64,000 nucleotides of DNA, from assembly GCA_963698495.1 (NCBI GenBank), contig CAVORB010000013.1:1-64000 (forward strand). The letters are read 5' to 3'. The position numbers were made by a program, and so were the translations under genes. Shown here piece by piece: positions 56,848 to 64,000 of the stretch (position 1 is its first letter; every line of letters begins with the position of its first letter). This DNA is from CAVORB01 sp963698495. GTDB taxonomy: Bacteria; Pseudomonadota; Gammaproteobacteria; Chromatiales; Chromatiaceae. The notes under the pieces are model-generated. The model did no database searches. It was not told where the DNA came from and was given only the letters and a program-made list of their open reading frames with translations.

Positions 56848-56933
56848 ATTCCGCTGTCGACGAAGTTTTTGTGCTTGGTCATTCTCGATAGTGTCAACTC
56901 AGACCAATGCACGCTTTTCAGAGACAGACGAAT

Positions 56934-57209
56934 ATGAACATCTACGTAGGCAATCTTCCGTACAGCGTTACCGATGCAGATCTGCGCGAGACCTTTTCCC
57001 GCTTCGGCGAGATCGCCCAGGTCAACCTGATCACGGACAAGTTCACAGGCGAATCCAAAGGATTCGGTTTTGTGGAAATGAGCAACAACTCCCAGGCCGA
57101 TGCCGCCATCAAGGGCCTCAACGGCACCGATATGAAGGGCCGCAACATCACGGTCAACCAGGCCAAGCCCAGGACTGACCGCCCCTCCCACGGTAGCCGG
57201 CGTTACTAA
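56934..57209 (+). CDS. Single-RRM RNA-binding protein
   Basis: 91 residues, essentially one RRM. RNP2 MNIYVGNLPYSV and RNP1 SKGFGFVEMSNN are canonical, with the aromatic residues that stack on RNA present. The tail RTDRPSHGSRRY is short and basic. This is the Rbp-type protein found in cyanobacteria and many proteobacteria, often cold- or stress-induced. ATG 56934; no strong Shine-Dalgarno sequence was seen. It follows another RRM gene by 281 bases on the same strand. Confidence 0.92.
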   Translation: MNIYVGNLPYSVTDADLRETFSRFGEIAQVNLITDKFTGESKGFGFVEMSNNSQADAAIKGLNGTDMKGRNITVNQAKPRTDRPSHGSRRY

Positions 57210-57221
57210 AGCCCAGACGGT

Positions 57222-57440
57222 CTAGGCCGCAACGAGGAGGTCCAGCTCGCGCTGGATCTCCTCGGAGCTGATGTACGCCCTGGTTCGACCGGCGACCCGG
57301 AAGCATTCATTCGGCAGCGCCGGATACATCCGCTCGACGTAGCCGTTCGGAGAGGGTTGTCCGGCCGTCACGCAGTGCTCACGTCCGTATCGGTGCGTAT
57401 CGCCCATACCTGCACGCCGGTGGCGCCGCAGAGGAGTAGG
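57222..57440 (-). pseudogene. Decayed transposase fragment (DDE integrase-core type, IS481/IS3-like)
   Basis: The minus-strand frame has NGYVERMYPALPNECFRVAGR and TRAYISSEEIQRELDLLVA, closely resembling the C-terminal part of IS481/IS3-type transposases (NGFVER...FRV-GR-T-Y-S-EE-Q-DLDA). An upstream piece IRTDT, then in another frame YGREHC, fits the TDNGREFC motif with a frameshift. The stretch between GREHC and NGYVER appears deleted. No terminal inverted repeats were found. A short dead remnant between the RRM gene and tRNA-Arg. Confidence 0.65.
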
Positions 57441-57712
57441 ACGCGGCCATTGAGCAGATCGGCCGGAGTGCTCGGCATCCTCGCCCTGTAGACCCGGAAC
57501 GGTAGACAGCCCAGGGACAACATCCGCTTTCCCAGGGGGAGTGGCCAAACCGAGAAGCCAGCTCCGAGGCTTTTCGCTCGAGGGGCGCATGCGTCGGTAC
57601 CCGGGCCCCCCACCCAGTTCCGGTCCGGTGGACTTACCAAGGACTTACGTGCGGCGCAAACCGATCCTGGATTCGCGTCCGCCTTATAAGACATTGATTT
57701 GATTGGATAAGA

Positions 57713-57789
<77 letters not shown>

Positions 57790-58026
57790 GGATGACGCGG
57801 AAGGAAGAGCGGATCACCGCTTGCGGTTCCTTACGCGGGGCCGGAAGAATACCGCTATCTCGCGCCTGAGTCTACGCCGTAGGCATACTCCCCTCCAGCG
57901 TCCGTCTGGATATCCGGATGGATTTCGCCGCTCTCCCGCCGATATACTTCGCAGATTAGCGACTACTGATCTTGCGCGGCCGCTACCCGCAGGTCTCCAT
58001 TCTGCGTCAACACTCCGGAGGTAACC
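57790..58026. other. Divergent gap between tRNA-Arg and the cytochrome c5 gene
   Basis: 237 bases. Contains the tRNA promoter region (minus) and the cytochrome promoter and ribosome binding site (plus; GGAGGT just before ATG 58027). No gene or strong promoter match seen. Confidence 0.4.
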
Positions 58027-58509
58027 ATGAGCAACAAGTACAGCACTGAGTTCGGGACGGCGGTTTCGGGCCTGATCGGGGCGGTTCTGCTGGTCGCCGC
58101 GGTTTATCTCCTGACCGCGGCGCGATTCAGCGCCACCGGGACCCCCGACGCGCCGGAGGAGGTCGCCGCTCGTATCAAGCCGATCGGCACCGTGACACTG
58201 GCAGGGGCCGGCGGTGCGCCGGCCGCCGCGGCTCAGCCCGCGGCCGCGCCGGCGGCTCCCGTCGACGAGGGCCCGGGAGCGGCGATTTACAATCAGGCAT
58301 GCTTCGCCTGTCACGCAAGCGGCGCGGCGGGCGCGCCCAAGCTCGGCGACCAGGCGGCCTGGGAGCCGCGGGTTGCCACCGGCATCGACGCCATGTTGCA
58401 GACCGCGATCAACGGCAAGGGCGCCATGCCGCCGCGCGGGACCTGCGCCACCTGCTCGGACGAGGACCTCAAGGCGGCGATCGAGTACATGGTCTCGAAG
58501 GTCCAGTAG
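58027..58509 (+). CDS. Membrane-anchored cytochrome c5
   Basis: 160 residues. One N-terminal TM anchor (AVSGLIGAVLLVAAVYLLTAA), an Ala/Pro-rich linker (residues 60-82) and a c-type haem domain. Haem motif QACFACHASG (CxxCH near residue 93); axial Met probably in KGAMPPRGTC; the extra CATC pair is the disulphide typical of cytochrome c5. GGAGGT lies 5 nt before ATG 58027. Periplasmic electron carrier anchored to the inner membrane; partners unknown. Confidence 0.92.
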   Translation: MSNKYSTEFGTAVSGLIGAVLLVAAVYLLTAARFSATGTPDAPEEVAARIKPIGTVTLAGAGGAPAAAAQPAAAPAAPVDEGPGAAIYNQACFACHASGAAGAPKLGDQAAWEPRVATGIDAMLQTAINGKGAMPPRGTCATCSDEDLKAAIEYMVSKVQ

Positions 58510-58553
58510 CGATCCCAGCCGCGGGGCGGCCCTCACCGGAGTCGTCTGAGAGC

Positions 58554-60596
58554 TCAGCCCGCCTGTAGCAGCCCTTTGAGGCTTGCCAGGTGGGCACTGC
58601 CACGCGCCCGATTCTCTTCGGCGTCGGTCTCCCGCCTGGTATCCCAGCGGATCTCGGATTCCGGAAGCTCCTCCAGGAAACGGCTGGGCTCGCTCTCCAC
58701 CAGCTCCCCGAAACGCTTGCGCCGGCGGGCCAGTGTGAAGGTGAGGGTCTGCCTCGCGCGGGTGATCCCGACGTAGGCGAGCCTGCGCTCTTCCTCGATG
58801 GTCTCTTCCTCGATGCTGGTACGGTGGGGTAGAAGCTCCTCTTCCATGCCGACCAGAAAGACGTGGGGGAATTCCAGCCCCTTGGCCGCGTGCAGGGTCA
58901 TCAGATGCACCCGTTCACCGCCCTCCTCCTCGTCGCGTCGCTCCAGCAGGTCCATCAGGGAGAGGTGGTTGACCATCTCTCCCAGGGTCTTCTCCTGGAG
59001 CTCCCCCTTGTTGAGGGCGTCGAGCCAGTTGAGCAGGTCGTACACGTTTTCCATGCGCCGTTCGGCCACCGCCAGGCTCGAGGCGTTGTCACGCAGCCAG
59101 CCCTCGTAGTCCATGGTCTCCACCAGGGCGCGCACGGCGGCGACCGGCTCGCCCTCGGCGCGCCGCGCGTGAGTCTCCATCCGCGACGCAAACGCCTTCA
59201 GGCGCTCCCGCTGCCGCTCCCCCAGATGCTGGGCGAGGCCCAGCTCGCCACAGGCGGCGAGAAGCCCCACGCCCCGCTCTCCCGCATAGCCCGCGAGCTT
59301 CTCCAGCGTTCCCGGTCCGATCTCCCGGCGCGGCGTGTTGACGACGCGCAGGAAGGCGGTGTCGTCATCCGGATTCGCCAGGAGGCGCAGATAGGCCATG
59401 ATGTCCTTGACCTCGGCGCGCGCGAAGAACGAGGTCCCCCCGCTCAGGAAATAGGGGATGTTGTGCTCGCGCAGGGCCTTCTCGAACAGCCGCGCCTGGT
59501 GGTTGCCCCGGTACAGAATGGCGAAATCGCCGAAGCTCGCGCGCTCCGTGAAGTGCCGGTGCAGGATCTCCGAGACGACCCGCTCGGCCTCGTGGCTCTC
59601 GTCCCGGCAGGTGACGACGCGGGGCTCATCGCCCGGCCCGTGGTCGCTCCATAGGCGTTTCTCGAACACGTGCGAGTTGTTGGCGATGAGCGCGTTGGCG
59701 AGGCCGAGAATGCGCCCGCTGGAGCGGTAATTCTGCTCGAGCATGATCACCTTGAGCTGCGGATAGTCCGTCTTGAGACGCGCCAGATTCTCCGGACGGG
59801 CGCCCCGCCAGGCATAGATGGACTGGTCGTCGTCACCCACCACCGTGAAGGCCCCGCGAGGCCCCACCAGCAGGCGCACCAGCTCGTACTGCGCCCCGTT
59901 GGTGTCCTGGTACTCGTCCACCAGCAGATGCCGGATCCGGTTCTGCCAGCGCTCCAGCAGATCGGGATGGGACCGAAGCAGGCGCACGGGGGCGATGATG
60001 AGGTCGTCGAAATCGACGGCGTTGTAGGCGCGCAGGCTGCGCTCGTAGGCGGCGTAGAGACGGGCGAGCCCGGCCTCGAAGTCGTCCTCCGCGGTGCTCA
60101 GGGCCGCCACGGGCTCGATCAGATCGTTCTTCCAGCGCGAGATCCGGGCCAGCACGCCGGCGGGGGTGTAGGCGTCCTCGCGGTGCGTGTTGCGCAGATG
60201 CTCTTTGACCACCGTCTCGGCGTCCTGTCCGTCGAACAGCGAGAAGCCGCTGCGATAGCCGGCGCGATCGAGCTCGCGGCGCAGGATCTTGAGGCCCAGG
60301 GTATGGAAGGTGGAGATGGCCAGACCCCGGCTGTCGCGCCCACTGAGCTCGCGCCCCAGTCGTTCCCGCATCTCTCGCGCAGCCTTGTTGGTGAAGGTCA
60401 CGGCGAAGATGTTGCGCGGCGACATGCCATGGTCGCGGATCAGGTGTGCGACCTTGCGGGTGATGACACGGGTCTTGCCGGAGCCCGCGCCAGCGAGCAC
60501 CAGGAGAGGGCCGCCCAGGTAGCGGACCGCCTCGCGCTGGCCGGCATTGAGGTCTGTCGGCGGACGGCGTCCACCGCTCGGGCGTGACTCGGACAT
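58554..60596 (-). CDS. rep: ATP-dependent DNA helicase Rep (UvrD family)
   Basis: 680 residues from ATG 60596, SF1A helicase. Motif I LVLAGAGSGKTRVIT (residues 34-48), Ia FTNKAAREMRERL, II LLVDEYQDTN, III VVGDDDQSIYAWRGA, V LMTLHAAKGLEFPHVFLVG, VI AYVGITRARQTLT. The Gly-Asp-Asp-Asp-Gln motif III form fits Rep and PcrA. 3'-5' unwinding, replication restart and protein displacement ahead of the fork. Converges on the cytochrome gene with a 44-base gap. The frame is open upstream to 60680 without homology. Confidence 0.95.
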   Translation of the reverse strand: MSESRPSGGRRPPTDLNAGQREAVRYLGGPLLVLAGAGSGKTRVITRKVAHLIRDHGMSPRNIFAVTFTNKAAREMRERLGRELSGRDSRGLAISTFHTLGLKILRRELDRAGYRSGFSLFDGQDAETVVKEHLRNTHREDAYTPAGVLARISRWKNDLIEPVAALSTAEDDFEAGLARLYAAYERSLRAYNAVDFDDLIIAPVRLLRSHPDLLERWQNRIRHLLVDEYQDTNGAQYELVRLLVGPRGAFTVVGDDDQSIYAWRGARPENLARLKTDYPQLKVIMLEQNYRSSGRILGLANALIANNSHVFEKRLWSDHGPGDEPRVVTCRDESHEAERVVSEILHRHFTERASFGDFAILYRGNHQARLFEKALREHNIPYFLSGGTSFFARAEVKDIMAYLRLLANPDDDTAFLRVVNTPRREIGPGTLEKLAGYAGERGVGLLAACGELGLAQHLGERQRERLKAFASRMETHARRAEGEPVAAVRALVETMDYEGWLRDNASSLAVAERRMENVYDLLNWLDALNKGELQEKTLGEMVNHLSLMDLLERRDEEEGGERVHLMTLHAAKGLEFPHVFLVGMEEELLPHRTSIEEETIEEERRLAYVGITRARQTLTFTLARRRKRFGELVESEPSRFLEELPESEIRWDTRRETDAEENRARGSAHLASLKGLLQAG

Positions 60597-60776
60597 TGAA
60601 CCTCGGCGGCGAAACCGGAAAGGGATCGGTGCGTAGCGACCGGCGCCGGTGTTACCCGGAACGGGCGGCGGGAACGGCATTATGGGCCAAGATGGGGCGA
60701 CGAGAAACCCGCGAAATTCTCGTCCCGACGTACTACCATTAGCTGATTTTTAGCGACAAGATGGTCGGACAGCCTA

Positions 60777-61112
60777 ATGAAACGCCTGTTGCTCACCGCC
60801 GCTCTCAGCGCCCAACTGGGGATCGCGATCGGCCAGAACGCCCCGCCCCCAGTTCCCTACCCGGAGGCACCGGCCATCCCCTCGGCCAGCTATCAGGGGG
60901 AAACGGTGGAACCCGAGGTCACCATCCTCGAGACCGACAAGGGCATCGTCTACGAGTACCGCGTCCGCGGCCAGCTCTACATGGTGAGGGTGCAACCCCC
61001 GGTCGGGCCTCCCTACTTCCTCCTGGACACCAACGGGGACGGACAGCTGGATGTCCAGCAGGACCGCGTATGGAACAACTCCATCCCCCAGTGGGTGCTG
61101 TTCAGCTGGTGA
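60777..61112 (+). CDS. DUF2782 family exported protein
   Basis: 111 residues. Short signal peptide MKRLLLTAALSAQLGIAIG. Conserved core EPEVTILETDKGIVYEYRVRGQLYMVRVQPPVGPPYFLLDTNGDG and end PQWVLFSW, the DUF2782 signature of gammaproteobacteria. DTNGDGQLD resembles a calcium-loop start, but position 12 is not acidic, so binding is doubtful. Function unknown, probably periplasmic. Divergent from rep. Confidence 0.85.
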   Translation: MKRLLLTAALSAQLGIAIGQNAPPPVPYPEAPAIPSASYQGETVEPEVTILETDKGIVYEYRVRGQLYMVRVQPPVGPPYFLLDTNGDGQLDVQQDRVWNNSIPQWVLFSW

Positions 61113-61198
61113 CTCGTGCCGGGGTCCGCGCCTCGCGGGCCGCTCGACCATGAGGCGACCGCCTTCCGCCCGACGCTAGCGCGGAGAAGAATCCGACC

Positions 61199-61774
61199 AT
61201 GATCGCCAAGCAGCCCGCGCCACCGGGCCGAGGCTCGCGCCTGCTCTCGCTCGCCGCCGGGCTGGAGGCGCTCATCGCCTGGAGCGGACGGCTCCTGGCC
61301 TGGCTCTCGCTCTGGATGGTGCTCGTCACTTTCCTGGTGGTGGTGCTGCGCTACGCCTTCGATCTGGGCTGGATCGCGATGCAGGAGTCGGTGACCTACA
61401 TGCACGCGAGCCTGTTCATGCTCGCCGCCGCCTACACGCTCCAGCAGGGCGGTCACGTGCGGGTGGACATTCTTTACCAGAGGCTGTCGCCGCGCGGCCG
61501 CGCCTGGGTGGATCTGCTCGGCACCCTGCTGCTGCTGATCCCCGTCTGCATCTATCTCGTCTGGTCCGGGTGGGACTATGTCGCCGGATCCTGGTCGGTG
61601 CGGGAGGGCTCACGGGAGGCCGGCGGCATCCCGGCGGTCTACCTGCTGAAGAGCCTGATCCTGGCGCTGCCAGTGCTGCTGCTCCTGCAGGGTCTGGCAT
61701 GGACGCTGCGCAACGGGTTGTTCCTCGCGGGGGTGGACGGCGCCCTCCCCGCGCAGGGGGACGCGGGTGGCTGA
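61199..61774 (+). CDS. dctQ: TRAP transporter small permease subunit (DctQ)
   Basis: 191 residues, four TM helices: LSLWMVLVTFLVVVLRY, YMHASLFMLAAAYTL, LLGTLLLLIPVCIYLVWSGW and SLILALPVLLLLQGLAW. HVRVDILYQRLSPRGRAWVDLLG in the cytoplasmic loop is the DctQ signature. ATG 61199 with GGAGAAG upstream. It overlaps the large-permease GTG start by 8 nt. Works with DctM and a periplasmic binding protein that is not in this window. Confidence 0.92.
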   Translation: MIAKQPAPPGRGSRLLSLAAGLEALIAWSGRLLAWLSLWMVLVTFLVVVLRYAFDLGWIAMQESVTYMHASLFMLAAAYTLQQGGHVRVDILYQRLSPRGRAWVDLLGTLLLLIPVCIYLVWSGWDYVAGSWSVREGSREAGGIPAVYLLKSLILALPVLLLLQGLAWTLRNGLFLAGVDGALPAQGDAGG

Positions 61775-63149
61775 GCTCATGCCGCTGCTGCTGTTCCTGG
61801 CGGTCGGCGCGGTGCTCCTCAGCGGTTACCCGGTGGCCTTCGCCCTCGGCGGCACCGCCCTCGCCTTCGCCTTCGTCGGGGAGTGGCTCGACCTGTTCGA
61901 TCCGGCCTTCCTCGAGGCCCTGCCGAACCGGGTCTTCGGGGTGATGACCAACGAGACCCTGATCGCGGTGCCCCTGTTCGTGTTCATGGGGGTCATGCTG
62001 GAGCGCTCTCGCGTAGCGGAGAGCCTCCTGGATACCATGGCCCTGCTGTTCGGCCCGCTGCGCGGGGGGCTTGGCATCTCGGTCACCGTCGTCGGCATGC
62101 TGCTCGCGGCCAGCACCGGGATCGTGGGCGCCACCGTCGTGACCATGGGGCTGCTCTCCCTGCCGACGATGATGCGGCGCAACTATGACCCGAGCATCGC
62201 CGCAGGCACCATCTGCGCCTCGGGCACCCTGGGCCAGATCATCCCGCCCTCCATCGTCCTCGTGCTGCTGGGCGACGTGCTCTCCGCGGCCTATCAGCAG
62301 GCCCAGCTCGACATGGGCATCTTCTCACCGGAGACGGTCTCGGTCGGCGATCTCTTCGTCGGCGCCCTGTTGCCGGGGCTGGTGCTGGTTGGCCTCTACG
62401 TCCTGTATCTGCTCGGAATCGCGTGGCTGCGGCCGGAAGCGGTGCCGGCCATCCCGAGAGCCGAGCGTGCCGTCGCTGCCGGCGCGCTGTGGGGCCAGGT
62501 GCTGCGGGTGCTGGTTCCCCCGCTCGCTCTGATCGTGGCGGTATTGGGCTCCATCCTCGGCGGCCTGGCGACGCCGACGGAGGCCGCCTCGGTCGGCGCC
62601 GTCGGCGCCATGATCCTCGCCGCCGCCCGGCGGCAGCTCAACCTCGATACCCTGCGCGAGGTGGTTCTCCAGACCACGGTGGTCACCAGCATGGTGTTCA
62701 TGATCTTCATCGGCGCCGCCCTGTTCTCACTCGTGTTCCGCGGCTTCCAGGGCGACGAGCTGGTCACCGAGCTGCTGACCGGGCTGCCTGGCGGGACCCT
62801 GAGCGCGGTGGCCCTGGTGATGCTGGTGATGTTCCTGCTGGGATTCATCCTCGACTTCATCGAGATCACCTTCGTCGTCGTGCCCATCGTCGGGCCCGTG
62901 CTGCTGGGTCTCGGCTTGGACCCGGTGTGGCTGGGGGTGATGATCGCGATCAACCTGCAGACCTCATTCCTCACGCCGCCCTTCGGCTTCTCCCTCTTCT
63001 ACCTGCGCGGGGTGGCGCCGCCGGAGGTGACGACCATGCAGATCTACCGCGGGGTCGTGCCCTTCGTCGTCATCCAGCTGCTCATGCTCGGGGCATTGGC
63101 CCTGTGGCCGGAGCTGGCGACCTGGCTGCCGGAGGCGATTTACGATTAA
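61767..63149 (+). CDS. dctM: TRAP transporter large permease subunit (DctM)
   Basis: 460 residues, 12 or more TM helices. NETLIAVPLFVFMGVMLERSRVAE, GIVGATVVTMGLLSLPTMMRRNYD, ASGTLGQIIPPSIVLVLLGD and LITPPFG-type end (SFLTPPFGFSLFYLRGVAPPEV) are DctM family markers. GTG start overlapping dctQ. Sodium-driven high-affinity uptake of a carboxylate or similar organic anion; substrate unknown because the binding protein is absent. Confidence 0.94.
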   Translation: MAELMPLLLFLAVGAVLLSGYPVAFALGGTALAFAFVGEWLDLFDPAFLEALPNRVFGVMTNETLIAVPLFVFMGVMLERSRVAESLLDTMALLFGPLRGGLGISVTVVGMLLAASTGIVGATVVTMGLLSLPTMMRRNYDPSIAAGTICASGTLGQIIPPSIVLVLLGDVLSAAYQQAQLDMGIFSPETVSVGDLFVGALLPGLVLVGLYVLYLLGIAWLRPEAVPAIPRAERAVAAGALWGQVLRVLVPPLALIVAVLGSILGGLATPTEAASVGAVGAMILAAARRQLNLDTLREVVLQTTVVTSMVFMIFIGAALFSLVFRGFQGDELVTELLTGLPGGTLSAVALVMLVMFLLGFILDFIEITFVVVPIVGPVLLGLGLDPVWLGVMIAINLQTSFLTPPFGFSLFYLRGVAPPEVTTMQIYRGVVPFVVIQLLMLGALALWPELATWLPEAIYD

Positions 63150-63199
63150 GGCGCTGACCAGTTCAGCGCCTCCCGCGGCACATGGATGTGACGCCATGT

Positions 63200-63256
63200 T
63201 CAATCGCGCAAGCGATTGAGAATGAAGCCGCCCAAGAACCGCGTTTCTTGGGTGGC
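63200..63256. other. Two stem-loops between dctM and pilZ
   Basis: First: TCAATCGC-GCAA-GCGATTGA (63200-63219), perfect 8-bp stem with a GNRA tetraloop. Second: 12-bp stem (one G-T pair) 63227-63256 with CCCAAGAA/TTCTTGGG at its centre. They lie between convergent genes and are followed by the repeat at 63259. No T-run. Confidence 0.55.
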
Positions 63257-63258
63257 GC

Positions 63259-63290
63259 GCTGATTTTGGCCAGGATGGCCAATAATCAGC
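63259..63290. repeat. Dispersed palindromic repeat, copy 3
   Basis: 32 bp forming a 13-bp stem with one bulge and an AGGAT loop. In reverse complement it matches 45928-45959 at 29 of 32 positions; it also shares a 13-base core with 55814-55845. Intergenic, 6 bases from the pilZ stop. Confidence 0.75.
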
Positions 63291-63296
63291 ATCTCG

Positions 63297-63647
63297 TCAG
63301 AGCGATGGACGCGCCTGGGTCGTGCCGTCGCCCGGAAGGCGCGCGGACCGACCGCGCGAGCGGCCGAGGCTTTGGAGCAATTCGGGTCGCGGCTCGCGGA
63401 ACATGACCCCGACGCCGCCCGCCTGATGGTGCACGACGATGGCGGGCACCAGCCAGTCGGCGCCCTCAAAGTCGAGCTCCAACTCCACCAGCGTGCCAGT
63501 GGGAAGCGTGAGGGACTGGACCTCGAGAAACATGCCCTCGGCACACAGGTCGCGGCCACGGGCGCGACAGAAGCGCCGCCTGCGGTAGCGGATATAGACC
63601 CAGCAATCGATCCGGTGGCGGAAGCTGTATCTGCGTTCGACGCTCAT
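63297..63647 (-). CDS. PilZ domain protein
   Basis: 116 residues from ATG 63647. VERRYSFRHRIDCWVYIRY carries the RxxxR c-di-GMP motif at the N-terminus. The second motif is RDLCAEGMFLE, DxCxxG in place of the usual DxSxxG. The rest, LVELELDFEGADWLVPAIVVHHQAGGVGVMFREP, is the PilZ beta-barrel. A basic tail follows (SLGRSRGRSARLPGD). Probable c-di-GMP effector; target unknown. The frame is open to 63731 but without homology. Confidence 0.85.
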   Translation of the reverse strand: MSVERRYSFRHRIDCWVYIRYRRRRFCRARGRDLCAEGMFLEVQSLTLPTGTLVELELDFEGADWLVPAIVVHHQAGGVGVMFREPRPELLQSLGRSRGRSARLPGDGTTQARPSL

Positions 63648-63729
63648 ATCCCTCAGTGCCTTTGTTTTTTCGTCTCCAACATGGTAGGGGAGTACCTTGA
63701 CGGCAGAGTGCCGAATCCATGACGAACGC

Positions 63730-64000
63730 ATGAAACAGACGCCGGTGTTCGACGGTCATCTGCACATCATCGACCCGCGTTTCCCGCTGGTCGCGAACGC
63801 CGGTTTCCTCCCGGCCGCGTTCACCGTCGAGGACTACCTGAAGCGGACTCGCGGCCTTTGCGTGGTGGGCGGCGCCGTTGTCTCCGGCTCCTTCCAGGCC
63901 TTCGACCAGTCCTATCTGGAGGCCGCCCTGGCGCGGCTCGGACCCGCCTTCGTCGGCGTGACCCAGCTGCCCGAGCAAGCATCGGAACGCGAGATCCTCC
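63730..64000 (+). CDS. Amidohydrolase family protein, N-terminal part, cut by window edge
   Basis: About 90 residues visible. VFDGHLHIIDPRFPLVAN near the N-terminus has the HxH metal motif of the amidohydrolase superfamily in the form used by 2-pyrone-4,6-dicarboxylate-lactonase-like enzymes. FTVEDYLKRTRG and ARLGPAFVGVTQLP follow. ATG 63730; an ATG at 63719 runs into a stop after four codons. The open frame leaves the window at 64000. Divergent from pilZ. Confidence 0.8.
   Translation, partial: MKQTPVFDGHLHIIDPRFPLVANAGFLPAAFTVEDYLKRTRGLCVVGGAVVSGSFQAFDQSYLEAALARLGPAFVGVTQLPEQASEREIL

Larger units (their letters stand above)
56653..56933. promoter_or_regulatory. Intergenic leader between the two RRM genes
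   Basis: 281 bases. Just after the first gene are two back-to-back hairpins (56695-56726). Further on lies a perfect 14-bp palindrome, GCCGTTATAACGGC (56834-56847), about 87 bases before the second RRM start. The rest has no coding signal. Confidence 0.45.

Noticed and set aside
57368..57694. 108-codon minus-strand frame upstream of the transposase remnant
   Set aside because: Only a short WAIRTDT piece resembles transposase; the rest has no homology and is explained as part of the decayed element or noise.
60990..61060. EF-hand or dockerin loop in the DUF2782 protein (DTNGDGQLD)
   Set aside because: Position 12 is not acidic, so the calcium loop pattern is incomplete.

Overview
The window is a GC-rich stretch of a bacterial chromosome. 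Several features point to a gammaproteobacterium, with the Chromatiales/Ectothiorhodospiraceae area as my best guess: glnE next to ilvE and a small zf-CHCC protein, Rep helicase, DUF2782, cytochrome c5, the PrkA-YeaH-SpoVR set, and a prp cluster with a GntR regulator. No rRNA, CRISPR array, prophage or intact insertion sequence was seen. The taxonomic placement is inference from gene content.

Layout. 1-4.1 kb (minus): asparagine synthetase-like gene (cut by the window edge), ArnT-type glycosyltransferase and malQ, all broken by several apparent frameshifts. 4.1-9.5 kb: glycogen/maltodextrin genes (GH57 enzyme, glgC, divergent glgB). 9.5-13.6 kb: hemH, a hemerythrin-like protein, a two-RCK potassium channel and its DUF6394 neighbour. 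13.7-16.7 kb: a LeuA/CimA-type synthase and thrC. 17.0-19.2 kb: two-component sodium:solute symporter ending in a strong terminator. 19.5-26.3 kb: L,D-transpeptidase, then the stress operon prkA-yeaH-spoVR. 26.7-28.0 kb: APC permease. 28.1-34.6 kb: complete methylcitrate (propionate) operon prpE-gntR-prpB-prpC-prpD with its own terminator and palindromic operator candidates. 34.9-38.7 kb: sulfotransferase, two MBL-fold hydrolases and a double-rhodanese sulfurtransferase. 38.7-41.8 kb: znuA-znuC-znuB-zur behind a Zur-box-like site. 41.8-46.0 kb: small acidic protein, secreted metzincin protease, beta-carbonic anhydrase, zinc-finger protein. 46.0-49.9 kb: ilvE and glnE. 50.1-55.5 kb: metal-handling cluster (Tat-exported Cys-rich copper-storage-like protein, RND pump, adaptor, small His/Cys-rich exported protein) with no outer-membrane factor. 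56.0-57.8 kb: two RRM RNA-binding proteins, a decayed transposase and tRNA-Arg(CCG). 58.0-64.0 kb: cytochrome c5, rep, DUF2782 protein, TRAP permease pair lacking a binding protein, PilZ protein and the start of an amidohydrolase.

How the genes work together. GlgC, GlgB, MalQ and GH57 make and remodel storage glucan. PrpE activates propionate and PrpC/D/B carry it through the methylcitrate cycle to pyruvate and succinate. ZnuABC/Zur supplies zinc in a neighbourhood that also encodes several zinc proteins. GlnE controls glutamine synthetase next to the branched-chain aminotransferase.

Data quality. At least eight genes need reading-frame corrections (asparagine synthetase, glycosyltransferase, malQ, the glgB end, the potassium channel, spoVR, the sulfotransferase and glnE). 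Because most are conserved and otherwise intact, I read these as sequencing or assembly errors, not real pseudogenes. I found no clearly new multi-gene system. The strongest undescribed-looking signals are a dispersed palindromic repeat family (45928, 55814, 63259), the paired TGTCGACA sites in front of prpE, the tandem hairpins and palindrome between the two RRM genes, the incomplete metal-efflux/storage cluster, and the unusual secreted metalloprotease.
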